Counted from the first letter of the stretch, positions 10,721-22,816 are shown. The stretch: DNA of 64,000 nucleotides from Bubalus kerabau (GCF_029407905.1 NC_073637.1:54932501-54996500), one strand, 5' to 3'. A program made the numbers and translations. Notes: a model not told the origin generated them from the sequence alone.

Positions 10721-11857
10721 AGGAGTAGGACGGGGAGAACACTTTCTCCCCCACAAATTCATCAAAAGAACATTTAAATGCCAAGTAAATTCCACAAAAC
10801 AACTTCTGAATGCCGGCAGAGGACATCAGGCACCCAGAAAAGCAACCCAAGTCTTCGAAAGGAGGTAGGAAAAAATATAAAAGACAAAAAAAGAGACAAA
10901 AGAGGGAGGGATGGAGTTCCGTCCCGGGAAGGGAGTCTTAAAAAGAGACAAGTTTCCAAACACCAGGAAATCTTCTCACTGCCGAATCTGTGCTGAGCCT
11001 TGGAAGCACAGAGGGCAACATAACAGGGAGGAAAAATAAACAATTAAAACCCGCAGATTGCGAGCCCTATGGTAACTCCCCCAGCGGAGGAGCAGCGCAG
11101 ACACCTGCACACGCCATTAGCAAGCGGGGGCTGGGCAGGGAGGCGTGGCACGGGCTGCATCGCTTAGAGTAAGGACCTGGCCTGGATACCCTGAGCGCTA
11201 TCTGAACGAAATAATTTGGGCTAGCAAACCAGACTGTGGGATATCTACCACGCGAAAAGCCAGCCCTAACCTAAGACAACGCCAGGCCCACGCACGGAAC
11301 AAAAGACTGAACAGAGATAGCCAGCTGCAGACCTTCCCCCTCCGGTGACAGGCAGCCAGAACCTGAAGGGGGCAATTGTAGCCACAGAGAGACATTGTCT
11401 ACAAAACTGTAAGCAGGCTTCTTTGCTAACTAAAACTTCTTGGGGGTCTGGACGGTCAACATCTGCCTGAGAAGGTGTGCCGGTTGTACACCTAGATAAC
11501 CGAGTGGCGGGGAGGCGATAAGTCGCAGCAATTGCGCTCGTCAAACACCTCATCACCTGAGCTGCTTGGACCTGGAAAGGGCACAAAACGCAGGCCTAAC
11601 TGAATCTGCACCTCTGAGGACTACCAGAGTGCCTGAACCTGAGCGGCTTGGACCTGGGAGGTGCAGGCAGCCCAGGGCCGGCCACAGATGGTTCCCGGTG
11701 GAGCAACCTAGAGCCTGAGCAGTGTGGGCAGGGAGGCTACAAGTGCTGTGAGCGGAGGCAGACCCAGTGAGGCTGAGGCACTGCGAGCACACACCAGTGT
11801 TATTTGTTTGCAGCATCCCTCCCTCCCTCCCCACAGTGCAACTGAACAAGTGAGCCA

Positions 11858-11877
11858 AAAAAAAAAAAAAAAAAAGT
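11858..11877. repeat. Poly-A run inside the L1 5' UTR
   Basis: An uninterrupted run of about 19 A within otherwise GC-rich 5' UTR. Probably a variable mononucleotide tract. Confidence 0.85.
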
Positions 11878-12331
11878 GTCCTCCACCATCCACTTTGTGT
11901 CAAGGCAGAAACCAGACACTGAAGAGGCCAGCAAACAGAAGAAGCTATAACAGAGGGAACCACCTTGGAAGCTACAGGCAATAGATTAAAACCCTGTGGT
12001 TACTACCGACTACATAGGAAGGGGCCTATAGATATTGAGAAATATAAGTTGGACCAAGGAACTAGCCAAAAATGAACTGAACCCACAATACTCACAACAA
12101 AACCAGAGAAAGTCCTAGATATATTTTTATGATTTTTAAAATCATTCATTCTTTCTTTTTTTTTAAATCTTTAAAAAAAAATTTAAGTCCTCTATTATTC
12201 CTTTAATTTTCACTTTTATAACCTATTACTTTGCAAAAAAAAAAAGACCCTATTTTTTATAGCAAACTTCATATATATATATATTATAATTTTTTGACCT
12301 TGTTTTTTTTTTTTTTCTTCTTCTTTTCTTT

Positions 12332-12870
12332 AACATTGTATTTTTGAAATTCCAAACTCTACTCTAGATTTTTAATTTTAGCTTTTTGGCATTTGTTATC
12401 AATTTTGTACATATAGTTTTTTCTATAATTCCTGTGACATTTTTTTTCCTCTGTTTCTTTCTCTTCTTCTTTTATATAACATTGTATATCTGAAATTCCA
12501 AACTCTACTCTAGATTTTTAATTTATGCTTTTTGGTATTTGATACCAATTTTGTACCTGTATTTTCTTTATAATTTTTGTGACTTTGTTTGTTTGTTTGT
12601 TTTTTCTCTCTTTTTCTTCTTCTTTTTTTTAACATTGTATTTTTGAAATTCCAAACTCTAGATTTTTAACTTTTGCTTTTTCATATTAGTTATCAATTTT
12701 GTACCTATATTTTCTTTATAATTTTCGTGACCTTGTTTGTTTTTGTTTGTTTGTTTTTTCTCTCTTTCTTTTCCTTCTTTTTTTCTTTAACATCATATTT
12801 TTGAAATTCCAAACTCTACTCTAGATTTTTAATTTTTGCTTTTATGTATTTGTTACCAATTTTGTACCTT
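12332..12870 (+). repeat. T-rich tandem array in the L1 5' UTR, about 150-bp units
   Basis: Four imperfect units each contain aacattgtatttttgaaatt (or a close variant), then ccaaactctactctagattt, then caattttgtacc. The aacatt anchors are at 12332, 12479, 12631 and 12789, so the period is 147, 152 and 158 bases. Units differ mainly in the length of TTTG and TTC runs. Confidence 0.9.
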
Positions 12871-12903
12871 TAAGAACCCAATCTTCAGTACCCATTTTTC
12901 ACT

Positions 12904-13340
12904 AGGGAGAGAGATTACTGGCTTGACTGTTCTTTCTCCCTTTGGACTCTCCTTTTTCTCCACCAGGTCACCTGTGTCTCCTCCCTAACCCCTCTCTACG
13001 GTACCCAACTCTGTGAATTTCTGTGCGTTCCAGATGGTGGAGAACACATAGGGAACTGATTACTGGCTGGATCTGTCTCCCTCCTTTTCATTCCCCCCTT
13101 TTATCCTTCTGGCCACCTCTGTCTCCTTCCTCCTTCTTCTCTTCTCTGTATAACTCCGTGAACATCTCTGAGTGGTCCAGTTGTGGAGTGCACATAAGGA
13201 AGTGATGACTGGCTAGACCACTCTCTCCTCTATTGATTCCACCTCATCTCATTCGGGTCACCTCTAACTCCCTCCTCCCTCTTCTCTTCTCCATGTAACG
13301 CTGTGAACCTCTCTGGGTGACCCTCACGGTAGAGAAACTT
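12904..13340 (+). repeat. Three tandem units of about 146 bp in the L1 5' UTR
   Basis: Units start at 12904, 13050 and 13197 with variants of agggaactgattactggct and end in variants of gtggagaacacat. Each has a C/T-rich middle and a ctctgtgaacctctctg-like block. Spacing is 146 and 147 bases. It lies immediately downstream of the T-rich array and has nearly the same period. Confidence 0.85.
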
Positions 13341-13864
13341 TTCATCTTTAATGCAGATGTTTTATCAATGGTGCTGTATAGAAGGAGAAGTTTTGAAACT
13401 ACTGTAAAAATAAAACCAATAACTGGAAGCAGGAGGCTTAAGTCCAAACCCTGACTCCAGGGAACTCCTGACTCCAAGGAACATTAATTGACAGGGGCTC
13501 ATCAAACGCCTCAATACCTACACTGAAACCAAGCACCACACAAGGGCCAACAAGTTCCAGGGCAAGACACACCAAGCAAATTCCCCAGCAACAAAGGAAC
13601 ACAGCCCTGAGCTCCAAGATACAGGCTGCCCAAAGTCACCCCAAAAAACCATAGACATCTCATAACTCATTACTGGACATTCATTGCACTCCAGAGAGAA
13701 GAAATACAGCTCCATCCACCAGAACATCGACACAAGCTTCCTAACCAGGAAACCTTGACAAGCCACCTGTACAACCACACAGCGAGGAAACTGCCACAAT
13801 AAAGAGAACTCCACAAACTGCCAGAATACAGAAAGGACACCCCAAACTCAGCAATTTAAACAAG

Positions 13865-14820
13865 ATGAAGAGACAGAGGAATAGCCAGCAGATAAAGGAA
13901 CAGGATAAATGCCCAGCAAACCAAACAAAAGAGGAAGAGATAGGGAATCTACCTGAATAAAGAATTCCAAATAATGATAGTGAAATTGATCCAAAATCTT
14001 GAAATTCAAAATGGAATCACAGATAAATAGCCTGGAGACAAGGATTGAGAAGATGCAAGAAAGGTTCAACAAGGACTTAGAAGAAATAAAAAAGAGTCAA
14101 TATATAATGAATAATGCAATAAATGAAATTAAAAACACTCTGGAGGCAACAAATAGTAGGAATAACAGAGGCAGAAGATAGGATTAGTGAATTAGAAGAT
14201 AGAATGGTAGAAATAAATGAATCAGAGGGATAAAAGAAAAACGAATGAAAAGAAATGAGGACAGATCTCAGAGACCTCCAGGACAATATTAAACGCTACA
14301 ACATTCAAATCATAGGGGTCCCAGAAGAAGAAGACAAAAAGAAAGACCATGAGAAAATACTTGAAGAGATAATAGTTGAAAACTTCCCTAAAATGGGGAA
14401 GGAAATAATCATCTAAGTCCAAGAAACCCAGAAAGTCCCAAACAGGATAAACCCAAGGCAAAACACCCCAAGACACATATTAATCAAATTAACAAAGATC
14501 AAACACAAAGAACAAATATTAAAAGCAGCAAGGGAAAAACAACAAATAACACACAAGGGAATACCCATAAGGATAACAGCTGATCTTTCAATAGAAACTC
14601 TTCAAGCCAGGAGGGAATGGCAAGACATACTTAAAATGATGAAAGAAAAATAACCTACAGCCCAGATTATTGTACCCAGCAAGGATCTCATTCAAGTATG
14701 AAGGAGAAATCAAAAGCTTTTCAGACAAGCAAAAGCTAGAGAATTCTGCACCACCAAACCAGCTCTCCAACAAATACTAAAGGATATTCTCTAGACAGGA
14801 AACATAAAAATGGTGTATAA
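13865..14820 (+). pseudogene. L1-BT ORF1 remnant
   Basis: ORF1 encodes the L1 RNA-binding chaperone, which forms a coiled-coil trimer. The start is the ATG at 13865 (MKRQRNSQQ). A stop follows after about 31 codons. The best surviving stretch is 13999-14181, reading MESQINSLETRIEKMQERFN and onward, a heptad-rich coiled coil. Downstream remains of the RNA-recognition and C-terminal domains are visible up to about 14820 (for example the block reading ARREWQDILKMM after frame correction). Several stops and shifts make it non-functional. Confidence 0.85.
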
Positions 14821-14846
14821 ATTCGAACCTCAAAACAATAAAGTAA

Positions 14847-17800
14847 ATGGCAATGGGATCATACTTATCAGTAATTACCTTAAACGTAAATGGGTTGAAT
14901 GCCCCAACCAAAAGACAAAGACTGGCTGAATGGATACAAAAACAAGACCCCTACATATGTTGTCTACAAGAGACCCACCTCAAAACAGGGGACACATACA
15001 GACTGAAAGTGAAGGGCTGGAAAAAGATTTTCCATGCAAATAGGGACCAAAAGAAAGCAGGAGTAGGCAATACTCATATCAGATAAAATAGACTTTAAAA
15101 CAAAGACTGTGAAAAGAGACAAAGATGGTAACTACATAATGATCCAAAGGATCAATCCAAAGAAGAAGATATAACAATTATAAATATATATGCACCCAAC
15201 ACGGAGCACACACAGTATGTAAGACAAATGCTAACAAGTATGAAAGGAGAAATTAACAATAACACAATAATAGTGGGAGACTTTAATACCCCACTCACAC
15301 CTATGGATAGATCAACTAAACAGAAAATTAACAAGGAACACAAACTTTAAATGATACAATAGACCAGTTAGACCTAATTGATATCTATAGGACATTTCAT
15401 CCCAAAACAATGAATTTCACCTTTTTCTCAAGCGCACATGGAACCTTCTCCAGGATAGATCACATCCTGGGCCATAAAGCTAGCCTTGGTAAATTCAAAA
15501 AAATAGAAATCATTCCAAGCATCTTTCTGACCACATGCAGTAAGATTAGATCTCAATTACAAGGAGAAAAACTATTAAAAATTCCAACATATGGAGGCTG
15601 AACAACACGCTGCTGACTAAACAACAAATCACAGAAGAATCAAAAAAGAAATCTAAATTTGCATAGAAACGAATGAAAATGAAAGCACAACAACCAAAAC
15701 CTGAGGGACATGGTAAAAGCAGTGCCTAAGGGGAAAGTTCATAGCAATACAGGCACACCTCAAGAAACAAGAAAAAAGTCAAATAAATAACCTAACTCTA
15801 CACCTAAAGCAACTAGAAAAGGAAGAAATGAAGAACCCCTAGGGTTAGTAGAAGGAAAGAAATCTTAAAAAGTAGAAACAGAAATAAATGCAAAAGAAAC
15901 AAAAGAGATCCATAGCAAAAATCAACAAAGCCAAAAGTCTGGTTCTTTTGAAAGGATAAATAAAATTGACAAACCATTAGCCAGACTCTCAAGAAACAAA
16001 GGGAGAAAAATCAAATCAATAAAATTAGAAATGAAAATGGAGAGATCACAACAGACAACACAGAAATACAAAGGATCATAAGAGGCTACTATCAAAAATT
16101 ATATGCCAATAAAATGGACAACGTGGAAGAAATGGACAAATTCTTAGAAAAGTAACAACTTTCCAAAACTCAACCAGGAAGAAATAGAAAATCTTAACAG
16201 ACCCCATCACAAGCACGGAAATTGAAACTGTAATCAAAAATCTTCCAGCAAACAAAAGCCCAGGTCCAGATGGCTTCACAGCTGAATTCTACCAAAAATT
16301 TAGAGAGGAGCTAACATCTATCCTGCTCAAACTCTTTCCAGAAAATTGCAGAGGATGGTAAACTTCCAAACTCATTCTATGAGGCCACCATCACCCTAAT
16401 ACCAAAACCTGACAAAGATCCCACAAAAAAGAAAACTACAGGCCAATATCACTGATGAACATAGATGTAAAAATCCTTAACAAAATTCTAGCAATCAGAA
16501 TCCAATAACACATTAAAAAGATCATACACCATGACCAAGTGGGCTTTATCCCAGGGATGCAAGGATTCTCCAATATCCGCAAATCAATCAATGTAATACA
16601 CCACATTAACAAATTGAAAAATAAAAACCATATGATTACCTCAATAGATGCAGAGAAAGCCTTGACAAAATTTAACATCCATTTATGATTAAAAACTCTC
16701 CAGAAAGCAGGAATATAAGGAACATACCTCGACATAATAAAAGCTATATATGACAAACCCACAGCAAACATTATCCTCAATGGTGAAAAATTGAAAGCAT
16801 TTCCTCTAAAGCCAGGAACAAGACAAAGGGTGCTCACTTTCACCATTACTATGCAACATAGTTTTGGAAGTTTTGCCACAGCAATCAGAGCAGAAAAAGA
16901 AATAAAAGGAATCCAAATTGGAAAAGAAGAAGTAAAACTCTCACTGTTTGCAGATGACATGATCCTCTACATAGAAAACCCTAAGGACTCCACCAGAAAA
17001 TTACTAGAACTAATCAATGACTATCGTAAAGTTGCAGGATATAAAATCAACACACAGAAATCCCTTGCATTCCTATACACTAATAATGATAAAACAGAAA
17101 AATTAAGGAAACAATTCCATTCACCATTGCAACGGAAAGAATAAAATAGGAATATATCTACTAAAGAAACTAAAGACCTGTATATAGAAAACTATAAAAC
17201 ACTGGTGAAAGAATCAAAGAGGACACTAATAGATGGAGAAATATACAATGTTCATGGATTGGAAGAATCAATATAGTGAAAATGAGTATACTACCCAAAG
17301 CAATCTATAGATTCAATGTAATCCCTATCAAGCAAACAACGGTATTTTTCCACGGGCTAGAACAAATAATTTCACAATTTGTATGGAAATACAAAAAACC
17401 TCGAATAGCCAAAGTGATCTTGAGAAAGAAGAATGGAACTGAAGGAATCAACCTACCTGACTTCAGGCTCTACTACAAAGCCCAGTCATCAAGACAGTAT
17501 GGTACTGGCACAAAGACAGAAATATAGATCAATGGAACAAAATAGAAAGCCCAGAGATAAATCCACGCACATATGGACACCTTATCTTTGACAAAGGAGG
17601 CAAGAATATACAATGGATTAAAGACAATCTCTTTACAAGTGGTGCTGGAAAATCTGGTCAACCACTTGTAAAAGAATGAAACTAGAACACTTTCTAACAC
17701 CATACACAAAAATAAACTCAAAATGGATTAAAGATCTAAACGTAAGACCAGAAACTATAAAACTCCTAGAGGAGAACATAGGCAAAACACTCTCTGACAT

Positions 17801-18658
17801 ACATCACAGCAGGATCCTCTATGACCCACCTCCCAGAATATTGGAAATAAAAGCAAAAATAAATAAATGGGACCTAACTAAACTTAAAAGCTTCTGCACA
17901 ACAAAGGAAAGTATTAGCAAGGTGAAAAGGCAGCCTTCAGAATGGGAGAAAATAATAGCAAATGAAGCAACTGACAAACAACTAATCTCAAAAATATACA
18001 AGCAACTCCTACAGCTCAACTCCAGAAAAATAAATGAACCAATCAAAAATGGGCCAAAGAACTAAGTAGACATTTCTCCAAAGAAGACATACAGATGGCT
18101 AACAAACACATGAAAAGATGCTCAACATCACTCATTATCAGAGAAATGCAAATCAAAACCACTATGAGGTACCATTTCACGCCAGTCAGAATGGCTGCGA
18201 TCCAAAAGTCTACAAGCAATAAATGCTGGAGAGGGTGTAGAGAAAAGGGAACCCTCTTACACTGTTGGTGGGAATGCAAATTAGTACAGCCACTATGGAG
18301 AACAGTGTGGAGATTCCTTAAAAAACTGGAAATAGACATGCCTTATGATCCAGCAATCCCACTGCTGGGCATACACACTGAGGAAACCAGAAGGGAAAGA
18401 GACATGTGTACCCCAATGTTCATCGCAGCACTGTTTATAATAGCCAGGACATGGAAGCAACCTAGATGTCCATCAGCAGATGAATGGATAAGAAAGCAGT
18501 GGTACATATACACAATGGAGTATTACTCAGCCATTAAAAAGAATACATTTGCATCAGTTCTAATGAGGTGGATGAAACTGGAGCCTATTATACAGAGTGA
18601 AGTAAGCCAGAAAGAAAAACACCAATACAGTATACTAACGCATATATATGGAATTTAG
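14847..18658 (+). pseudogene. L1-BT ORF2 remnant (endonuclease, reverse transcriptase)
   Basis: Length 3.8 kb, close to an intact ORF2 of about 1,275 codons. It starts at ATG 14847 (MAMGSYLSVITLNVNGLNAP). Endonuclease signs: TLNVNGLN, CLQETHL, a GDFNT block near 15270 and an SDH triplet near 15527. The reverse transcriptase keeps its catalytic FADD at 16947-16958. The C-terminal part keeps the end YYSAIKKN and stops after THIYGI at 18658. Open pieces alternate between two frames (14847-15086, 15410-15601, 16791-17144, 17276-17527, 17676-18065, 18095-18658), showing repeated small indels. The long minus-strand frames here are shadows. Confidence 0.92.
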
Positions 18659-19006
18659 AAAGATGGTAACAATAACCCTGTGTACGAGACAGCAAAAGAG
18701 ACACTGATGTATAGAACAGTCTTATGGACTCTGTGGGAGAGGGAGAGGGTGGGAAGATTTGGGAGAATGGCATTGAAACATGTATAATATCATGTATTAA
18801 ACAAATCACCAGTCCAGGTTCGATTCATGATACTGGATGCTTGGGGCTGGTGCACTGGGACGACCCAGAGGGATGGTGCGGGGAGGGAGGAGGGAGGGGG
18901 GTTCAGGATGGGGAGCACGTGTATACCTGTGGTGGATTCATTTCAATGTTTGGCGAAACTAATACAATATTGTAAAGTTTAAAAATAAAATAAAATTAAA
19001 AAAAAA
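18659..19006 (+). other. L1-BT 3' UTR and poly-A tail
   Basis: Contains a purine-rich G tract (ggggagggaggagggagggg near 18880-18900) of the sort common in L1 3' UTRs, then the tail aaaaataaaataaaatt and an A run. The same 3' end appears in truncated copies at 2164-2242, 34415-34645 and 61428-61527. Confidence 0.85.
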
Positions 19007-19022
19007 ATATATATATATATAT
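19007..19022. repeat. (AT)n at the L1 3' junction
   Basis: Pure AT run between the L1 A tail and the flanking attccc. It probably arose from the AT-rich target duplication. Confidence 0.85.
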
Positions 19023-19024
19023 TC

Positions 19025-19420
19025 CCTTTAATATTGTTTAAAATGTGTTCAATTCAGTACATGGCTTAGTAAATTCCCAAGTGTGACACATAATCCTTTT
19101 TTTTTTTTCCTGGTAATGATATATTTTTCCTTTCTACTTAAAATCTCTCAGATAAGAATATCTAATGTCTATTATGATTTTCACCTACATTGCCATTTTT
19201 TTCTACCTGAAATATATATCTTAGTATATCTTAATCTTTATTTTATAACTGTAACACTTTTATCTCTGTAAGTTTTTTTGTTTTTGTTTTTGTTGTTCTA
19301 AAAACTACGTTAAATGTGTGATTCAAATTGGTTTTTATCTTTAACAGCATGATTTACTTCAAGTCAAAAGAATCTAAATACCTTGCATTATTATTGACCA
19401 GTTTCATTTTTAACTAGACC
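19025..19420. other. Unrecognised T-rich sequence
   Basis: T-rich with several T runs and TTTTTG repeats near 19275-19292. No family recognised. Confidence 0.45.
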
Positions 19421-19433
19421 CATAGTTTACTAT

Positions 19434-19630
19434 GGGCTTCCCTTGTGGATCAGCTGCTAATAAATCTGCCTGCAATTCGGGAAACCTGGATTCAATCCCT
19501 GGGTTGGGAAGATCCCCTGGAGAAGGGAAAGGCTTCCCACTCCAGTATTCTGGCCTCGAGAACTGCATGGACTGTATAATCCATGGGGTCGCAAAGAGTC
19601 GGACACAACTGACTGACTTTCACTTCACTT
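19434..19630 (+). mobile_element. Bov-tA SINE with perfect target duplication
   Basis: Head gggcttcccttgtggatcag, B-box-like gattcaatccctggg, BovA body, tail gactttcacttcactt. A perfect 13-bp duplication catagtttactat flanks it at 19421-19433 and 19631-19643. Confidence 0.97.
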
Positions 19631-19671
19631 CATAGTTTACTATATAATTGACCTTTAGTAATATACTAAAA

Positions 19672-19889
19672 GGGCCTTCCCTGATGGCTCAATGGGTAAG
19701 AATTCACCTGCAATGCAGGAGACACAGGAGGTGCAGGTTTGATCTCTAAGTAGGGAAGATCTCCTGGAGGAGGACATTGGCTACCCTCTCCAGTATTCTT
19801 GCCTGAAAAATCCCATGGACAGAGGAGCCTGGCAGGATACAGTCCCAGAGGGTTTCAGAGTGGGACACAGCTGAAGGACTGAGCACTCA
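19672..19889 (+). mobile_element. Bov-tA SINE, sense
   Basis: Head gggccttccctgatggctca; a small expansion duplicates the aggagacacaggaggtgcag region. Flanks aatatacta (19660-19668) and aatatagta (19890-19898) are a likely duplication with one mismatch. It lies only 28 bases from the preceding SINE's target duplication. Confidence 0.9.
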
Positions 19890-19904
19890 ATATAGTATGA
19901 ACAT

Positions 19905-20722
19905 TCAGTTCAATTCAGTTCAGTTCAGTCACTCAGTCGTGTCCGACTCTGTGACTCCATGAATCGCAGCACACCAGGCCCCTCCCTGTCCATCACCAAC
20001 TCCCGGAGTTCACTCAGACTCAAGTCCATCGAGTAGGTGATGCCATCCAGCCATCTCATCCTCTGTCGTCTCCTTCTCTTCCTGACCCCAATCCCTCCCA
20101 GCATCAGGATCTTTTCAAATGAGTCAGTTCTTCTCATCAAGTGGCCAAAGTATTGGAGTTTCAGTTTCAGCATCATTCCTTCCAAAGAAATCCCAGGGCT
20201 GATCTCCTTCAGAATGGACTGGTTGGATCTCCCTGCAGTCCAAGGGGCTCTCAAGAGGCTTCTCCAACACCACACTTCAGAAGCATCAATTATTCGGCAC
20301 TCAGCCTTCTTCACAGTCTAACTCTCACATCCATACATGACTGCTGGAAAATCCATAGCCTTGGCTAGATGGAGCTTTGTTGGCAAAGTAATGTCTCTGC
20401 TTTTTAACATGCTCTCTAGGTTGGTCATGACTTTTCTTCCAAGGAGAAAGCGGCTTTTAATTTCATGGCTGCCATCACCATCTGCAGTGATCTGGATCCC
20501 AAGAAAATAAAGTATTTCGCAGTTTCCATTGTTTCCCCATCTATTTCCCATGAAGTGGTGGGACCAGATGCCATGATCTTTAGTTTTTTGAATGTTGACT
20601 TTTAAGCCAGCGTTTTTTACTCTTGACTTTCACTTTCATCAAGAGGCTCTTTTGTTCTTCTTCACTTTCTGCCATAAGGGTGGTGTCATCTGCATTCTGA
20701 GGTTACTAATATTTCTCCTGAA
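19905..20722 (-). pseudogene. BovB LINE 3' part, antisense
   Basis: 5'-truncated copy that starts, on its own strand, just before the YADD region, whose codons are disturbed (ctgcattctgagg lacks two bases of the consensus). It ends with a (GAACT)-type tail, seen here as repeated cagtt units. Remnants of ORF2 are readable on the minus strand at 19925-20314 and 20318-20551. The + strand frames here are shadows. Confidence 0.93.
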
Positions 20723-20872
20723 ACTCAGTGGAGATACTACTATTCAGATATCTATATTCAAAATAAGTAAATAACTGTGTTTTTAAGTTTCATGAAAATA
20801 TTCACATTATTCATAGTAATATTTGATACTGTAAGATGCTATTTTTTGCCTTTTGCAAAATTGAACTATTTT

Positions 20873-21050
20873 TGTTGACCCTTACACAACATAAGAGTTA
20901 GGGATGTAGGCCCTTTATATAGTCAAAAATCTACCTTAACTTTGTAGTTGGTTGTCTGCATCTGTGGATTCCAACAACTGTAGAACATATGGGACTGTAG
21001 TGTATGCTTAGTGAAAAAAATTTCTGTGTATGAGTCGATCCTACTTTAAT
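20873..21050. mobile_element. Tigger-type DNA transposon remnant
   Basis: gttgacccttacacaacata, then gtcaaaaatct, then ctgcatctgtggattccaac and tagtgaaaaaaatttctgtg match in order the pattern of small non-autonomous Tigger/MER elements (ttgacccttgaacaac, gtcaaaaatccgcg, gcatccgcggattcaacc, gaaaaaaatccgcg). The right inverted end is decayed. Exact subfamily not assigned. Confidence 0.65.
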
Positions 21051-21062
21051 ATGCCCTGGATT

Positions 21063-22090
21063 TTTTTGCCTGATAAAGTTCATACCTGTGTTTTTTCTAG
21101 AAAATGATTGAAAAAGTAGATTTTTTCTTTCAAAATTGGCAATTGAGAAGCACAAAAAAGTGATAGATATTAAAAATTATATTCATGATTGTGTTTAGGA
21201 AAGTATCAAAGGTTGTTTTTTTTTCTAAAACCATACTTGTGTTCTACACACATATTATTTAAATTCTCATTTTGAAATATTTAAAAATGATCTTTTGAAA
21301 ATAATGTCATAGATGTCTTAAAATCCCTCCTGCTCTGACTGAGATAAAGACATAAGCATAACTGGAATCCTAATACGCTTTTGCTTTTATACTTTCATTT
21401 CTTGTCCACAGTTCATAAATTGCTATATTGCCTGTCAGTGTTCTGATTACACTTGTAAAATAAATAATAAGATGCTTTTAGAGGGAAAAGGAAGATATGC
21501 ACCCTTAGTTCTTTAAATATATGATATTTGATATGGTTAATAGCATTATAATGTAACAATGTTGTCTTCTGTCTATAAAAGTGACATTCCTGAAATATGC
21601 TCAGTAGAGTGGAGACTATAAATTGCTTCCCTGGAGCAATACGATATATGACATTGCTCACCTGTACTCTTTGTTCAGCCTTCTTGTAACAAGCACGACA
21701 CACTTGCAGTATCTTTTTGTTTTATTTTAGGTGTGCTATTTCTGATTTACCTAGACCCATAAAGATGATATCTTAGAGCAGCAGGAGGTTACAAAATGTA
21801 TGTTAGCGGTGGAATTCTGTTTCCAAATAAAATCTTTCTTGGAGGCACAAAATGTAAAACAGAAAATTTGAGCTATGATTTCAGATGAGATGCAGTTCTC
21901 CGTTTTATTCCTCCCATTCCTAGGTGTCCCTACAGAGTGTTGAGTCAGAAGCCTATGGATCACTATTTGAAACCTCTCATAAATTAATGCCCCATCACAA
22001 AATATTCAAGAATGAAAGGACCAGACTATGAAAAGCTTAAGAATTGCATTATTGTCACAATAGCATATTTTTGAGTAATTATTAGTTATG
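21063..22090. other. Unrecognised sequence
   Basis: About 1 kb of AT-rich DNA. A good polypyrimidine-AG lies at about 21378-21411 and another at 21731, but no open stretch with a matching donor follows. Minus-strand frames of 96 codons (21413-21703) and 70 codons (21751-21963) show no domain I know. Confidence 0.45.
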
Positions 22091-22094
22091 AACC

Positions 22095-22305
22095 ATTATG
22101 CTGATTATTTTAGCTGCATTATCCAAAATATTCCTTGTTCTTGTCACCTGAAGGGAAGTACTATTTCTAGGTACTATTCTTCATCCATTTTATGGAATGA
22201 AAACTGAGGCAGAATGTGCTTAAGTAAACATTGTTTACATGATAGCTGTTAAACACTAAAGGAAGGATTTAGACTAAAGCAATCTGACTCAAAAGACTAC
22301 TTACA
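22095..22305 (-). mobile_element. MIR SINE, antisense
   Basis: ggtactattcttcatccatt, tatggaatgaaaactgaggc and gcaatctgactcaaaaga follow the antisense MIR order (tactattatccccatttt, gatgaggaaactgaggc, gtctgactcc). Confidence 0.75.
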
Positions 22306-22421
22306 TAATGAACATATATTATTTTCTATCTGACCTCAGTGTCATCATTTCTAGAACTATCCCCCTTCACTACCTGAATTCATGTGATTCTAATGGGGAT
22401 GAAAATGAAGACCCACTACTA

Positions 22422-22423
<2 letters not shown>

Positions 22424-22456
<33 letters not shown>
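22424..22456. repeat. (AC)n microsatellite, about 16 units
   Basis: Pure AC run of 33 bases, directly after an ACT run and before an AGAC interruption. Likely polymorphic. Confidence 0.97.
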
Positions 22457-22459
<3 letters not shown>

Positions 22460-22816
22460 ACACACAATCAGGCATTTTACATAAGGTGGACATTCAAAAT
22501 AATTCTCCCTTGGGTAAAGTGAATGGTCCAGGGTGGGACATATAATTGAGGCCAATCTCTTTTTCTGAGATTGTTACACACGCAGTGAGACATGTCCCTC
22601 ACAAAATTGAGGCACTCCTATAAGCCTGAATCTTCCTGGAAGGAATGAGATGTTGCAGGTGTCTCTCTCACCACATGAATATTGTGTACATTAAGTCAAA
22701 GACAAGAGGTGAATGGTGCTAATCACCTGAATTTCCCAGTCATGAGGGAGAATACAGTACAATATTTTTTCCACAAGCTAATTGGAGTTGACATTTTGTC
22801 TCTGGTTTAACCGCAA
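22457..22816. other. Unrecognised sequence between two microsatellites
   Basis: No repeat or gene recognised. Confidence 0.5.

Larger units (their letters stand above)
10700..13864 (+). promoter_or_regulatory. L1-BT 5' UTR (internal promoter region)
   Basis: About 3.2 kb lie before ORF1. The first kilobase is GC-rich with many retained CpGs. A T-rich tandem array follows (about 12332-12870), then a C/T-rich tandem array (12904-13340). L1 5' UTRs are known to act as internal RNA polymerase II promoters; whether this one is active cannot be read from sequence. Overlapping open frames at 11145-11984 are chance frames. Confidence 0.8.
10700..19006 (+). mobile_element. Nearly full-length L1-BT LINE
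   Basis: About 8.3 kb from the L1 5' end (ggggaggagccaagatggcg) to the tail taaaataaaattaaaa plus poly-A. Order: 5' UTR, ORF1 remnant, ORF2 remnant, 3' UTR, A tail. The left flank aaaaatatattct (10687-10699) matches atatattc at the right end of the (AT) run (about 19015-19024), consistent with a target-site duplication whose right copy became a microsatellite. Many stops and shifts show it cannot move. It is the longest single element here. Confidence 0.95.

Noticed and set aside
11553..11981. 142-codon minus-strand frame
   Set aside because: Lies in the GC-rich L1-BT 5' UTR, where chance frames are longer. No domain recognised and no splice sites.
12300..13340. CRISPR-like or satellite array
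   Set aside because: Units are adjacent and imperfect, without unique spacers, and lie wholly within the L1 5' UTR.
16436..16960. 174-codon minus-strand frame
   Set aside because: Antisense shadow of L1-BT ORF2. L1 is A-rich on its sense strand, so few stops fall on the complement.
10700..19006. L1-BT as a potentially active element
   Set aside because: ORF1 stops after about 31 codons and ORF2 alternates between frames with many stops.
21378..21480. Acceptor-like tract ending ttgtccacag, then an open stretch
   Set aside because: The only donor-like site is weak (gtaaaa), and the peptide is short and not recognised.
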